The notes below the pieces were generated by a model. That model was not told the DNA's origin. It was given only the letters and a program-made list of their open reading frames with translations, and ran no database searches. This document shows, piece by piece, positions 44,712 to 52,036 of a DNA stretch of 64,000 nt. Origin of the DNA: Actinophytocola sp049647105 (GTDB lineage Bacteria > Actinomycetota > Actinomycetes > Mycobacteriales > Pseudonocardiaceae); the NCBI RefSeq assembly GCF_049647105.1, contig NZ_JBARWZ010000100.1, positions 20,594 to 84,593 of the forward strand, read 5' to 3'. The position numbers and the translations under genes were made by a program. Every line of letters begins with the position of its first letter. Positions within the stretch are counted from its first letter, which is position 1.

Positions 44712-45808
44712 AGGGTGGCGGCGTGTGGATCCCAGTCCGCGGGCAGTGCGGGTGGCACCTCGGCCGTGCTCTCCACCGGCACCGGCTCGCCTGCGGCGAT
44801 CGACTCCTCGATGGCGAGCATCGCGTCGAGCACGTGGTAGGCCAGCTCACCCGAGGCCCGCTCCGGCACCCCGGCGCGGATCGCGCGCGCCAGCTCCAGC
44901 GCGCCCGTGCCGCGTGAGGCGTCGTGGCCGACGGCGGGCAGCTCGGTCAGCTCCGTGCTGCCGAGCGTGTGCACCAGCGTCGGCCCGTCGAACCGGTTCG
45001 GGTCCGGGACCACCACCGCGCCGAGCGTGCCGGTGACCTCCAGCAGCGTGCGGTGCAGTGCGGAGTCGAAGCTCAGCACCACCTGCGCCGACCCGCCGCG
45101 CTCGAAGTCGACCAGCGCGGTGATCGTCGTCGGTACCGTGACCGCGAACTCCGTGCCCGCCCGGGGGCCGGAGCCGATGACCCTGGTCCCGCGGTTGCGG
45201 CCACCCGCGCCGGTGACGCGGCGGATCGGGCCGAGCAGCTGCACCAGCTCGGTCAGGTAGTACGGGCCCATGTCGAGCAGCGGCCCGCCACCCGTCTGGA
45301 ACAGGAACTCCGGCGCCGGGTGCCAGCTTTCCGGGCCCGGCGTCTGGAACATCGCGAGCGCGGTCCTCGGCTCACCGATGCGGCCATCGTCGAGGACGCG
45401 GCGTGCGGTCTGCAGGCCTGCGCCGAGCACGGTGTCCGGTGCGCTCGCCATGCGAAGGCCCTGGTCGCGGGCCCGGTCGAGCAGCTTGCGGGCGGACGCG
45501 CGGTCGAGCGCGAGGGGTTTCTCGGCCCACACGTGCTTGCCTGCGTCGAGCGCGGCGAGGCCGACCTCCACGTGCGCGACCGGGATCGTGAGGTTCACGA
45601 CCAGCTCGACGTCGGGGTCGGCCAGCAGCTCGGCCGTCGTGCCGGACTCCGGGACGCCGTGCTTGGCCGCCTGTGCGGCCGCGCGTTCGGTGTCGAGGTC
45701 GGCGATCCGCAGCACCCGGAGGTCCGGGAACGACGTGAGGTTCTCGAGGTAGGTGTCGCTGATGACGCCGGCGCCGATGATGCCGACGCCGACGGGTCCG
45801 CCGCTCAT
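44708..45808 (-). CDS. Gfo/Idh/MocA-family oxidoreductase
   Basis: An NAD(P)-dependent sugar or inositol dehydrogenase of 366 residues. The Rossmann motif is VGIIGAGVISDTYLENL, the conserved HVWAEKPLALD contains the EKP lysine, and GGGPLLDMGPYYLTELVQLL carries the conserved region before the active site. ATG 45808 overlaps the stop of the isomerase gene by one base, so the two are coupled and act on the same sugar; the substrate cannot be named. Confidence 0.9.
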   Translation of the reverse strand: MSGGPVGVGIIGAGVISDTYLENLTSFPDLRVLRIADLDTERAAAQAAKHGVPESGTTAELLADPDVELVVNLTIPVAHVEVGLAALDAGKHVWAEKPLALDRASARKLLDRARDQGLRMASAPDTVLGAGLQTARRVLDDGRIGEPRTALAMFQTPGPESWHPAPEFLFQTGGGPLLDMGPYYLTELVQLLGPIRRVTGAGGRNRGTRVIGSGPRAGTEFAVTVPTTITALVDFERGGSAQVVLSFDSALHRTLLEVTGTLGAVVVPDPNRFDGPTLVHTLGSTELTELPAVGHDASRGTGALELARAIRAGVPERASGELAYHVLDAMLAIEESIAAGEPVPVESTAEVPPALPADWDPHAATL

Positions 45809-46539
45809 CACGCGATGCCGGTGACGTAGGTGTGGCTCGCGGCGAGCCCTTCGAAGATGTCGCCCGCGTAGGCGTCGAACTCGATGACGCGCAGGGCCGC
45901 AGGCGCGGCGGCGAGCACGTCGCCGACCGGGACGCGGCCCTGCCCGGCGGGCACCTGGCCGGACGCGTCGGTGGCGAGGTCGCCGTCCTTGACGTGCAGC
46001 GCAGTGACCCGCTCGCCCAGCGCGGTCAGGAGTGCGGGCACGTCGGCCCCACCCGCGGCGGCCCAGTACGTGTCGACCTCGAGCACCAGCTCCGGGTCGA
46101 GCAGGCCGGCGAACACCTCGAACGCGGAACGGTCGCCGAACCTGTTCCGCAGCTCCCACCAGTGGTTGTGATAGCCGACGGTGAGCCCGTGGTCGGCGGC
46201 GCGCTTGGCGGCGGCGTTGAGTGCGGTGGCCGTCGCGGCGACGTCGGCCTCGGTGCGCCACTGCTCGTCGGGCACGAACGGGTCGATGACGGTCTGGACG
46301 CCGCACGCCGTGGCGGCGGCGAACACCTCGTCCTGGTCGACGCCGATCAGCTTGGCGTGCGCGGTTGGCGCGGTCAGCCCGTGGTCGCCGAGCGCGGAGC
46401 GCAGCACGGCCGCGCTCTCGGCCAGCCCGAACGGCTCGACCTGGGTGAACCCGATGCCCGCCAGCCTGGCGAGCGTGCCGCCCGGATCAGCGGCGAACGC
46501 CTCACGGACGGAGTACAGCTGTACCGAAACCTTGCTCAT
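45808..46539 (-). CDS. Sugar phosphate isomerase/epimerase (AP-endonuclease-2 type TIM barrel)
   Basis: A 243-residue xylose-isomerase-like TIM barrel. Metal-binding residues are visible in VGYHNHWWEL, LVLEVDTYWAAAGG, ALHVKDGDL and VIEFDAYAGD. It is first in a two-gene operon with the oxidoreductase, a pair often used to oxidise and isomerise sugars or inositols. GGGGAG precedes ATG 46539. The promoter carries a LacI-like half-palindrome and a second inverted repeat. Confidence 0.88.
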   Translation of the reverse strand: MSKVSVQLYSVREAFAADPGGTLARLAGIGFTQVEPFGLAESAAVLRSALGDHGLTAPTAHAKLIGVDQDEVFAAATACGVQTVIDPFVPDEQWRTEADVAATATALNAAAKRAADHGLTVGYHNHWWELRNRFGDRSAFEVFAGLLDPELVLEVDTYWAAAGGADVPALLTALGERVTALHVKDGDLATDASGQVPAGQGRVPVGDVLAAAPAALRVIEFDAYAGDIFEGLAASHTYVTGIA

Positions 46540-46570
46540 GACAGATCTCCCCTGTCTGTGCCCGCGAGTA

Positions 46571-46612
46571 TGGAAGCGCTCTCACAATTATCTACCAGGT
46601 GGTAGAAATTGT
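46571..46612 (-). promoter_or_regulatory. Two operators in the sugar operon promoter
   Basis: TGGAAGCGCTCTCA (46571-46584) resembles LacI/GalR-family operators centred on GCGC. TCTACCAGGTGGTAGA (46591-46606) is a 7-bp perfect inverted repeat with a 2-base spacer, and its arms extend to ACAATT...AATTGT (46585-46612) with one extra base. Two different regulators may therefore act here. Confidence 0.55.
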
Positions 46613-46696
46613 CGCCAGAAGTTTCCCGCGGACCTGAGGCCAAGCTCTCGCCCACGCCATCCTCCGCAGTATCCGACACCACCCCGAGGCATGAAG

Positions 46697-46714
46697 AAGG
46701 GCGGCCGGGCCCTT
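46697..46714. terminator. Short GC-rich hairpin
   Basis: AAGGGC and GCCCTT pair around GGCCGG. It lies in the region 46613-46992, where I see no convincing gene apart from the weak frame at 46730-46984. Confidence 0.3.
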
Positions 46715-46729
46715 GGTCGTCTGCAATGC

Positions 46730-46984
46730 CTACGGGTCGTCGTCATCAAGGCGGGTCTGGTCGGCGAGATGTCGTTTCAGGTGCGTCTCGCTGCACCTGG
46801 CTGACTCCGGAAGATCGTTGCGGAGGTCGTCGGGCATGGTTTCGCGGCGCAGCCCGGATGAGTCGATCGTCTCGGAGAGCGTGCGTCGGCTCGAGTCGGT
46901 GATGCTCGCGCGGCATCGAGGATCGCGCAGAACGTCCGACGCGACGTAAGCGTCAACAGCACGCACCGCCTCTTGGACGATCAC
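46730..46984 (-). CDS. Doubtful small frame downstream of the lanthipeptide precursor
   Basis: From GTG 46984 an 84-residue frame (VQEAVRAVDAYVASDVLRD, ending RLDDDDP) runs on the same strand as the FxLD operon, beyond its terminator hairpin, and ends 16 bases before the hairpin at 46697. It has no ribosome site and no recognisable family. It may be a remnant or noncoding. Confidence 0.22.
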   Translation of the reverse strand: MIVQEAVRAVDAYVASDVLRDPRCRASITDSSRRTLSETIDSSGLRRETMPDDLRNDLPESARCSETHLKRHLADQTRLDDDDP

Positions 46985-46992
46985 GTCGGCGG

Positions 46993-47032
46993 GTGTCTGT
47001 CCCGGCGTGGGTGGTCGCCGGGACAGACACCG
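46993..47032 (-). terminator. Terminator after the FxLD precursor
   Basis: GGTGTCTGTCCCGGCG and CGCCGGGACAGACACC form a perfect 16-bp stem with an 8-base loop, 17 bases after the precursor stop. It is the strongest hairpin of the window and closes the RiPP operon. Confidence 0.8.
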
Positions 47033-47048
47033 GACGGACAACCGCGCC

Positions 47049-47213
47049 CTACGGGCAGGAGTTGCAGGCGCTCTCGCAGGTGCTGCCGCAGTTGTCGTCG
47101 GTAAGGCGGATCAGCTCGTCGATCACCGGGCCGGACTCGACGATGCTGATGTCGAGGTCGAACTCGCCGCCAGTGATCGGGGTCGCCGCCCACTGGTCCA
47201 TCTGGACTGTCAC
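47049..47213 (-). CDS. FxLD-type lanthipeptide precursor
   Basis: A 54-residue peptide that is part of a longer open frame. The leader has EFDLDISIVESG with the FxLD motif (FDLD) at residues 18-21. The C-terminal core, residues about 38-54, is TDDNCGSTCESACNSCP, with four Cys and several Ser/Thr that could form (methyl)lanthionine rings. GAGGAG lies 6 bases before GTG 47213; the in-frame Met at codon 5 is the alternative start. It follows the FxLD-system methyltransferase by 37 bases and ends at a strong terminator. No LanB dehydratase or LanC cyclase is in the window. Confidence 0.85.
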   Translation of the reverse strand: MTVQMDQWAATPITGGEFDLDISIVESGPVIDELIRLTDDNCGSTCESACNSCP

Positions 47214-47250
47214 CGATAACTCCTCACTTGTGGTGTGCTTCCGGCGGGCG

Positions 47251-48513
47251 TCACTCAGTGCTGCCCGCTTCTTCCGCCCGCCCCTCGGGGCCGGGCCAGG
47301 ACAGGACGACACGGGTGTGTCGCTTGTCCAGGACCAGCCCCGCTGGGAGCTGGTCGTCCGGGGTGCCTGCCGGGTAGGCCGTGAACCGTGCATCCAGGCT
47401 GCTGCCGTCCCAGGACCTGATGAGCTGGATGGCGCGGTCGATGAGCGTTCTGGCGTTCGGGCCGTGCCCGTACACGCCGTACTCGCACGTCGAACGGTCC
47501 GGGGTGACGCCTCGCAGACCGAGGTAGGCGATGCTGTCCGCGCCCACCACGGCCGGCACGCCCAGCGGCCAGGCGTGGGCGACGACCCCACGTTCCACGG
47601 CGGTCTTCTTCGCGTCGATCACGGCGAACTCGGGCAAGTGCAGCGCCCACCACAGGTTCAGACCGTCGAATCGGCCGTCGCCCGCGGCGGTGATCCCGGA
47701 CCACGCCTCGATCCTCGGCTGGGCCAGTGCTGCACGCAGCCTCTCGACGTCCACCGGGTGGTTGCCGTCGAGCCGGAGCTTGACGTCGTCGCCGTCGAGC
47801 TGGAGCAGCCGCTCGTCGGGGGCTCCGACTCCGCGCATCGCCACGAACGTGCTCAGCTCGTACTCCCTGCTGACAAGCCGATCACCGTCGCGGGCGAACA
47901 CGATGTTGCGGGTCAGCCCTCGCATCCGCAGCGGTACCACCATCAGGCCGTCGCCGGTGAGCTGGTCCCACCAGGCCGGCGGGATGTCCCACGCCCCGGC
48001 GGTGACGATCACACGGTCGTAGGGTGCGTGCGCGGGCACGCCCTCCTCGGCGTCGGCGAGCACCGCGTTCACCCGTTCGTAGCCCGCCGCGCGGAGGCAA
48101 TCACGGGCGCGGTCGACGACGTCCGGGTCGATGTCGACCGTGGTGACTTCGCCGGACGGCCCGACCAGCTCGGCCAATAGCGCCGCGTTGTAGCCGCCCG
48201 AGCCGATCTCCAGTACCCGCATCCCTGGCTCGACCTGTGCCTGCTCCAGCATCATCGCCTGGATGTGGGCGGCCGACACCGTGCTCACGGCCACGCCTTG
48301 CTCGTCGCGCTTGGTCTCCAGGGTGCTGGTGGCGGTGTAGGCGTCGGTCAACGACTCATTGGGTGCGAAGAGGTGGCGGGGCACCGTGCCGATCGCCATG
48401 GCGACCTGGTCGCTGCGCACCGCTCCCATCTCGCGGAGCCGGTCGACCATCGCGGCGCGCAGCGCTTCCGGCGGCGGCACCTCGTGGTCATTCATCTGTC
48501 GGGCTGTAGTCAT
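47251..48513 (-). CDS. Methyltransferase of FxLD lanthipeptide systems (PCMT-like)
   Basis: A 420-residue protein. The first half is a protein-L-isoaspartate O-methyltransferase-like domain (VPRHLFAP, AVSTVSAAHIQAMMLEQAQ, and motif I VLEIGSGGYNAALLAEL). The second half (about residue 215 onward) is the extension specific to the FxLD-system methyltransferase family. Related PCMT-like enzymes in other lanthipeptide pathways methylate Asp of the precursor and lead to isoaspartate; the DDN in this core would be a target, which is inference. ATG 48513 is chosen for the GGGAG site 8 bases upstream; GTG 48588 is possible. Confidence 0.88.
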   Translation of the reverse strand: MTTARQMNDHEVPPPEALRAAMVDRLREMGAVRSDQVAMAIGTVPRHLFAPNESLTDAYTATSTLETKRDEQGVAVSTVSAAHIQAMMLEQAQVEPGMRVLEIGSGGYNAALLAELVGPSGEVTTVDIDPDVVDRARDCLRAAGYERVNAVLADAEEGVPAHAPYDRVIVTAGAWDIPPAWWDQLTGDGLMVVPLRMRGLTRNIVFARDGDRLVSREYELSTFVAMRGVGAPDERLLQLDGDDVKLRLDGNHPVDVERLRAALAQPRIEAWSGITAAGDGRFDGLNLWWALHLPEFAVIDAKKTAVERGVVAHAWPLGVPAVVGADSIAYLGLRGVTPDRSTCEYGVYGHGPNARTLIDRAIQLIRSWDGSSLDARFTAYPAGTPDDQLPAGLVLDKRHTRVVLSWPGPEGRAEEAGSTE

Positions 48514-48580
48514 GCAATTACGCTCCCAGTTGGGGTTGCTGGCGGTTGTGCTTCGGCTTTGCGTCAGCCGGGGCTGGTCA

Positions 48581-48883
48581 TCAGTCACCCTCGTCGGCCG
48601 TCATTTGGTACGCCAACCGCTCGCAGGCCGCGCAGTGCGGGCGACGCCTCGCCTCGCCAGTGGCGTCGAGCGGCCTGACACACAGCGACCACAGGATCGG
48701 TACGCCCCGGAAGTACCAGACTGGACCGGGTGGGTCCGCGACGGCGTGCGGCACGCCCGTGAAGTAGCCCGGCAGCACGCGCACAACCCGTTCACGCGTA
48801 GTGAGCGGAGCTTGCGGAGCGAACCATTCGGGACTGACGTCCGTGTAGCCGACCACTCGGCCCTGGTCCAGGCGCTCCGTCAT
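48581..48883 (-). CDS. Small Cys-containing protein, first gene of the FxLD operon
   Basis: A 100-residue protein starting MTERLDQGRVVGYTDVSPEW and ending with HCAACERLAYQM, a CXXC that with CVRPL upstream could bind zinc. I do not recognise a family. It lies 67 bases upstream of the methyltransferase start on the same strand, and its stop sits within the longer alternative start of that gene. It is divergent from the XRE-DUF397 pair, with two large palindromes between. GAGAGGG lies about 9 bases before ATG 48883. Confidence 0.75.
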   Translation of the reverse strand: MTERLDQGRVVGYTDVSPEWFAPQAPLTTRERVVRVLPGYFTGVPHAVADPPGPVWYFRGVPILWSLCVRPLDATGEARRRPHCAACERLAYQMTADEGD

Positions 48884-48922
48884 CCCATTCACCCTCTCCC
48901 GGGCGGTCTCACCGCTTCGCGG

Positions 48923-48956
48923 CCGTTGGATTCCGCTTAACAGCGGAATCCAACGG
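48923..48956. promoter_or_regulatory. Perfect 15-bp inverted repeat between divergent units
   Basis: CCGTTGGATTCCGCT and AGCGGAATCCAACGG pair perfectly around TAAC. It starts 39 bases upstream of the small-protein ATG. It may be an operator or a 5'-leader hairpin of the RiPP operon. Confidence 0.7.
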
Positions 48957-48982
48957 ATCTCCTTTGAGAATCTTCCATGTAT

Positions 48983-49007
48983 CTTACGATGGAACTTCCG
49001 TCGTAAG
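48983..49007. promoter_or_regulatory. Second dyad, operator candidate for the XRE regulator
   Basis: CTTACGATGGAA and TTCCGTCGTAAG form a 12-bp inverted repeat with one mismatch around a single base. TACGAT inside it could be the -10 box towards the XRE gene, so a bound regulator would block its own promoter. Confidence 0.6.
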
Positions 49008-49096
49008 GCGTGTCCAAACGGATGAATCTGGTAATTACGCCTTGTCATCACGGGTCGGGCTGCTCTCCCTGGCCCCCGACCTGGAGGATGTACGGC

Positions 49097-49978
49097 ATGT
49101 CCGTGGACGACCCGGTCGTAGCTCAGATCCAGCTGGGCATCCTGCTGCGCGAACTGCGCGAAGGCGCAGACCTCACCGCCGATGTCGCGCGCCGTCACAT
49201 CGAGGTGTCGTCCGCCAGCATGAGCCGTATCGAGAACGGCAAGCAGGCGATCCAGCCCGAGACGGTTACGGTGTTGCTCGACCTCTACGGGGCCAGTGAC
49301 GCGGACTCCGCCGAAGCGCTGCGGCTTGCGTCGGTGCCCAAACCGCGCGGCCGACGTCGGCGCAGCGCCAGCTACCGCGACGCCGCGCCTAACTGGTTCA
49401 CCCGCTACCTCGTGCTGGAGGCCGAAGCCAGCGAGATCGCGGTGTATGAGAACGAGCCGATACCCGGCCTGTTCCAGACCGCCGACTACGCGCGGGCCAT
49501 CCTCCAGGCTGGCGCGCCCTTGGCGGGCGCGCAGGAAGTCGGCAAGCGCGTTGACCTGCGGATGGGTCGCCAGCGCATCCTCACCCGCACCGACCCGCCG
49601 CCCGCTCAGGTCGAGGTCATCCTGCACGAGGCGACGCTGCACCGGGTGATCGGCGACGACACGATCATGGCGGCGCAACTGAAACACCTGCTGGACGTCA
49701 GTGAGCTACCGAACGTCACCGTCCGGGTTCTCCCGTTCCGCCCCAGGCCGACGCCCAACCACGACGAGTCGTTCATCGCGGGCGCGCGGTTCGTCCTGCT
49801 GAAGCTGCCCGACCGAGGCACCATGCTGTACTTGGACGACTTCGGTGGAGCGACATATCCCGAAGACCTCAAGGTCATCCAGGAATACGCCGCCGCCTAC
49901 CAACGGTTGCGAATCGTCGCGGAAGACCCTGACGCCTCCCGCAAGCTGATCGCTAAGCTGGTCAAGCAGTATCGATGA
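49097..49978 (+). CDS. XRE-family regulator with DUF5753 (Scr1-like)
   Basis: A 293-residue regulator of the same class as the one at 39.7 kb. The helix-turn-helix is RELREGADLTADVARRHI, then SSASMSRIENGKQAI; DUF5753 shows IPGLFQTADYARAIL and VRVLPFRPRPTP. GGAGG 9 bases before ATG 49097 decides the start. It is followed after 17 bases by its DUF397 partner gene. Its position divergent from the FxLD operon suggests that it regulates it. Confidence 0.9.
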   Translation: MSVDDPVVAQIQLGILLRELREGADLTADVARRHIEVSSASMSRIENGKQAIQPETVTVLLDLYGASDADSAEALRLASVPKPRGRRRRSASYRDAAPNWFTRYLVLEAEASEIAVYENEPIPGLFQTADYARAILQAGAPLAGAQEVGKRVDLRMGRQRILTRTDPPPAQVEVILHEATLHRVIGDDTIMAAQLKHLLDVSELPNVTVRVLPFRPRPTPNHDESFIAGARFVLLKLPDRGTMLYLDDFGGATYPEDLKVIQEYAAAYQRLRIVAEDPDASRKLIAKLVKQYR

Positions 49979-49995
49979 GTAGGTGAGGAGAGAAG

Positions 49996-50211
49996 GTGGC
50001 TGCGATGGTTCGGGTGGACCCCAGCCAGCTCCGCTGGCGCATCAGCAGCTACTCCGCCAGTAACGGCTCGTGTGTTGAGGTCGCGTTGCTTGCCGACGGC
50101 ACCGTGATCCGCGACACCAAAGATCGGGACGGCGGCATGCTGACCGTGAACGGGCATGCGTGGGTCAGTTTCCACGCGGCGATCACGGCCGGAAGAGCCC
50201 ACCAGGAGTAG
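49996..50211 (+). CDS. DUF397 protein, partner of the XRE regulator
   Basis: A 71-residue DUF397 domain with the hallmark WRISSYSASNGSCVEVALL followed by VIRDTKDRDGG. DUF397 proteins are encoded next to Scr1/BldB-like regulators in actinomycetes and modulate them, sometimes in toxin-antitoxin-like fashion. GGAG at 49987-49990, with 5 bases to GTG 49996, supports this start; ATG 50005 is the alternative. Confidence 0.88.
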   Translation: MAAMVRVDPSQLRWRISSYSASNGSCVEVALLADGTVIRDTKDRDGGMLTVNGHAWVSFHAAITAGRAHQE

Positions 50212-50279
50212 ACAGAGCGGCCCCGACCAACGGATCGGGCGAGCGGCGTCCCCGTCAGTGGTGGCCAGGCGCGATGTCC

Positions 50280-50332
50280 CGAAAGCGCCTATCAGGGCGT
50301 TGAACGTCCCGATAGCGGCTTTCGTGGCACCG
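50280..50332 (-). repeat. Dispersed palindromic repeat, copy 1
   Basis: Bases 50292-50332 match 62674-62714 on the opposite strand at 38 of 41 positions. This copy is itself an imperfect palindrome: CGAAAGCGCCTATC and GATAGCGGCTTTCG flank AGGGCGTTGAACGTCCC, which folds back on itself. It lies in the 50212-50460 gap, where no gene is seen. Confidence 0.75.
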
Positions 50333-50460
50333 CACGGCATCGACAACACAAACCCGCGCCACACGCTGGAACCGCCCCTTGACCATCCCAGAGACTCTGG
50401 CGAGGAGCCGCCGGAGGCAAACCGCAACCGGTGGATTCAGGCTCAACGCCCCGAAAGGGG

Positions 50461-50724
50461 TCAGCGCTGCCAGGCGGTGCGCTGCCGCACGCGGGACCAG
50501 ATCAGGGCGATCGCGAGGAACGCGCCGATGCCCAGCAGCCACAGGCGCTCGGTCTCGGCGACGTGGTTGCCGATGAAGGCCATCGCGAACATCGAGATCG
50601 TGGTGATCCAGCCCGCGATCTCACGGCCACGGGGGAACCGGCCGTGCCAGCCCCACTCGGCGGAGGGCTCTTCGTGCGGGTCGACCTCGTTCTTCGGCCG
50701 CTTCACCAGCTGTGAGCCTGCCAC
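50461..50724 (-). CDS. DUF2631 family membrane protein
   Basis: An 87-residue protein with two transmembrane helices (IAGWITTISMFAMAFIGNHV and RLWLLGIGAFLAIALIW). The DUF2631 family is conserved next to dxr in actinobacteria, as here, and has no known function. GAGGAGGGG precedes GTG 50724. It marks the return to the conserved gene order after the accessory block. Confidence 0.88.
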   Translation of the reverse strand: MAGSQLVKRPKNEVDPHEEPSAEWGWHGRFPRGREIAGWITTISMFAMAFIGNHVAETERLWLLGIGAFLAIALIWSRVRQRTAWQR

Positions 50725-50815
50725 GTCCCCTCCTCAGCGTTCGTCCGTGCGCGCGCTCATGTTCCCACAACGCCCCGGACCGGCGTGTTCGAGGGCATCG
50801 GGGACAATGAGTGTG

Positions 50816-52030
50816 ATGAACGAACGCACCGTGCTCGTACTGGGCTCCACGGGCTCGGTCGGCGTCCAGGCCCTGGACGTCGTCGCGGCCGCTCCCGGCA
50901 GGTTCGACGTCGTCGGCGTCGCGGCCGGTGGCGCGGATCCGGCCGCGCTGGCCGCCCAGGCACTCACCCACCGGGTCCGCACCGTCGCCGTGTCCAAGGC
51001 GACCGCCGCTGAGGACGTGCAGCTCGCGATCTACGCCGAGGCACAGAAGCGCGGCTACGACCGGGGCGAGTTCGAGATGCCGCGCATCCTCGCGGGCCCG
51101 GACGCGGTCACCGACCTGATCGCGAGCACGCCCGCCGACATCGTCCTCAACGCCATCACCGGCTCCCGGGGCCTCGCGCCGACGCTCAGCGCCCTCGGCA
51201 CGGGCGCCACGCTCGCGCTCGCGAACAAGGAGTCGCTGATCGCGGGCGGTCCGCTGGTGCTGAAGGCCGCCAAGCCGGGGCAGATCGTGCCGGTCGACTC
51301 GGAGCACTCGGCCATCGCGCAGTGCCTGCGCGGCGGTGAGTCGCACGAGGTGGCGCGGCTGGTGCTGACCGCGTCGGGCGGCCCGTTCCGCGGCAGGCGG
51401 CGCGCGGACCTCGCCGAGGTCGGGGTCACCGACGCCATGGCGCACCCGACCTGGGCCATGGGGCCGGTCATCACGATCAACTCGGCCACGCTCGTCAACA
51501 AGGGCCTCGAGCTGATCGAGGCGCATCTGCTGTTCGGCGTCCCGTACGACCGCATCGACGTGGTCGTCCACCCGCAGTCGATGATCCACTCGATGGTGAC
51601 CTTCACCGACGGCTCCACGCTCGCGCAGGCCAGCCCGCCGGACATGCGGCTGCCCATCGCGCTGGCGCTGGGCTGGCCTGCGCGGGTGCCGGACGCGACA
51701 AGGCCGGTGACGTTCGCCGAGCCGACCGCGTGGACGTTCGAGCCGCTCGACGACGAGACGTTCCCCGCCGTGCGGCTCGCCCGCCAGGCAGGCACGGCAG
51801 GCGGTTGCCTGCCCGCGGTCTACAACGCCGCGAACGAGGAAGCCGTCGCGGCCTTCGTGGAAGAACACACGGCCTTCACCGCGATTGTGGACACTGTCGA
51901 GCACGTCCTCGACGACGCGCACGACTGGCACCGTGAGCCGGGCAGCGTCGACGAGGTGCTCGCGGCTGAGGACTGGGCCCGCGCCCGCGCCCGTGAGCTG
52001 CTGGCTCGCGGCGGGGTAGGAAAGGACTGA
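50816..52030 (+). CDS. dxr: 1-deoxy-D-xylulose 5-phosphate reductoisomerase
   Basis: The committed step of the MEP isoprenoid pathway, making methylerythritol 4-phosphate. It is 404 residues with NADPH-binding VLGSTGSVGVQAL, LANKESLIAGG, metal-binding VDSEHSAIAQCL, SGGPFRG and HPQSMIHSMV. ATG 50816 is 7 bases after a GACAAT -10-like box; ATG 50807 is a slightly longer alternative. The open frame reaching further left is spurious. It is followed by rip, and by ispG of the same pathway. Confidence 0.96.
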   Translation: MNERTVLVLGSTGSVGVQALDVVAAAPGRFDVVGVAAGGADPAALAAQALTHRVRTVAVSKATAAEDVQLAIYAEAQKRGYDRGEFEMPRILAGPDAVTDLIASTPADIVLNAITGSRGLAPTLSALGTGATLALANKESLIAGGPLVLKAAKPGQIVPVDSEHSAIAQCLRGGESHEVARLVLTASGGPFRGRRRADLAEVGVTDAMAHPTWAMGPVITINSATLVNKGLELIEAHLLFGVPYDRIDVVVHPQSMIHSMVTFTDGSTLAQASPPDMRLPIALALGWPARVPDATRPVTFAEPTAWTFEPLDDETFPAVRLARQAGTAGGCLPAVYNAANEEAVAAFVEEHTAFTAIVDTVEHVLDDAHDWHREPGSVDEVLAAEDWARARARELLARGGVGKD

Positions 52031-52036
52031 CGGAAC

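Noticed and set aside
46985..47041. TTG-started extension of the 46730-46984 frame
   Set aside because: It would run through the terminator hairpin stem directly after the precursor stop and lacks a ribosome site.
47214..47591. Upstream part of the frame that contains the lanthipeptide precursor
   Set aside because: It overlaps the methyltransferase gene in another frame and has no start with a ribosome site; GTG 47213 with GAGGAG is convincing.
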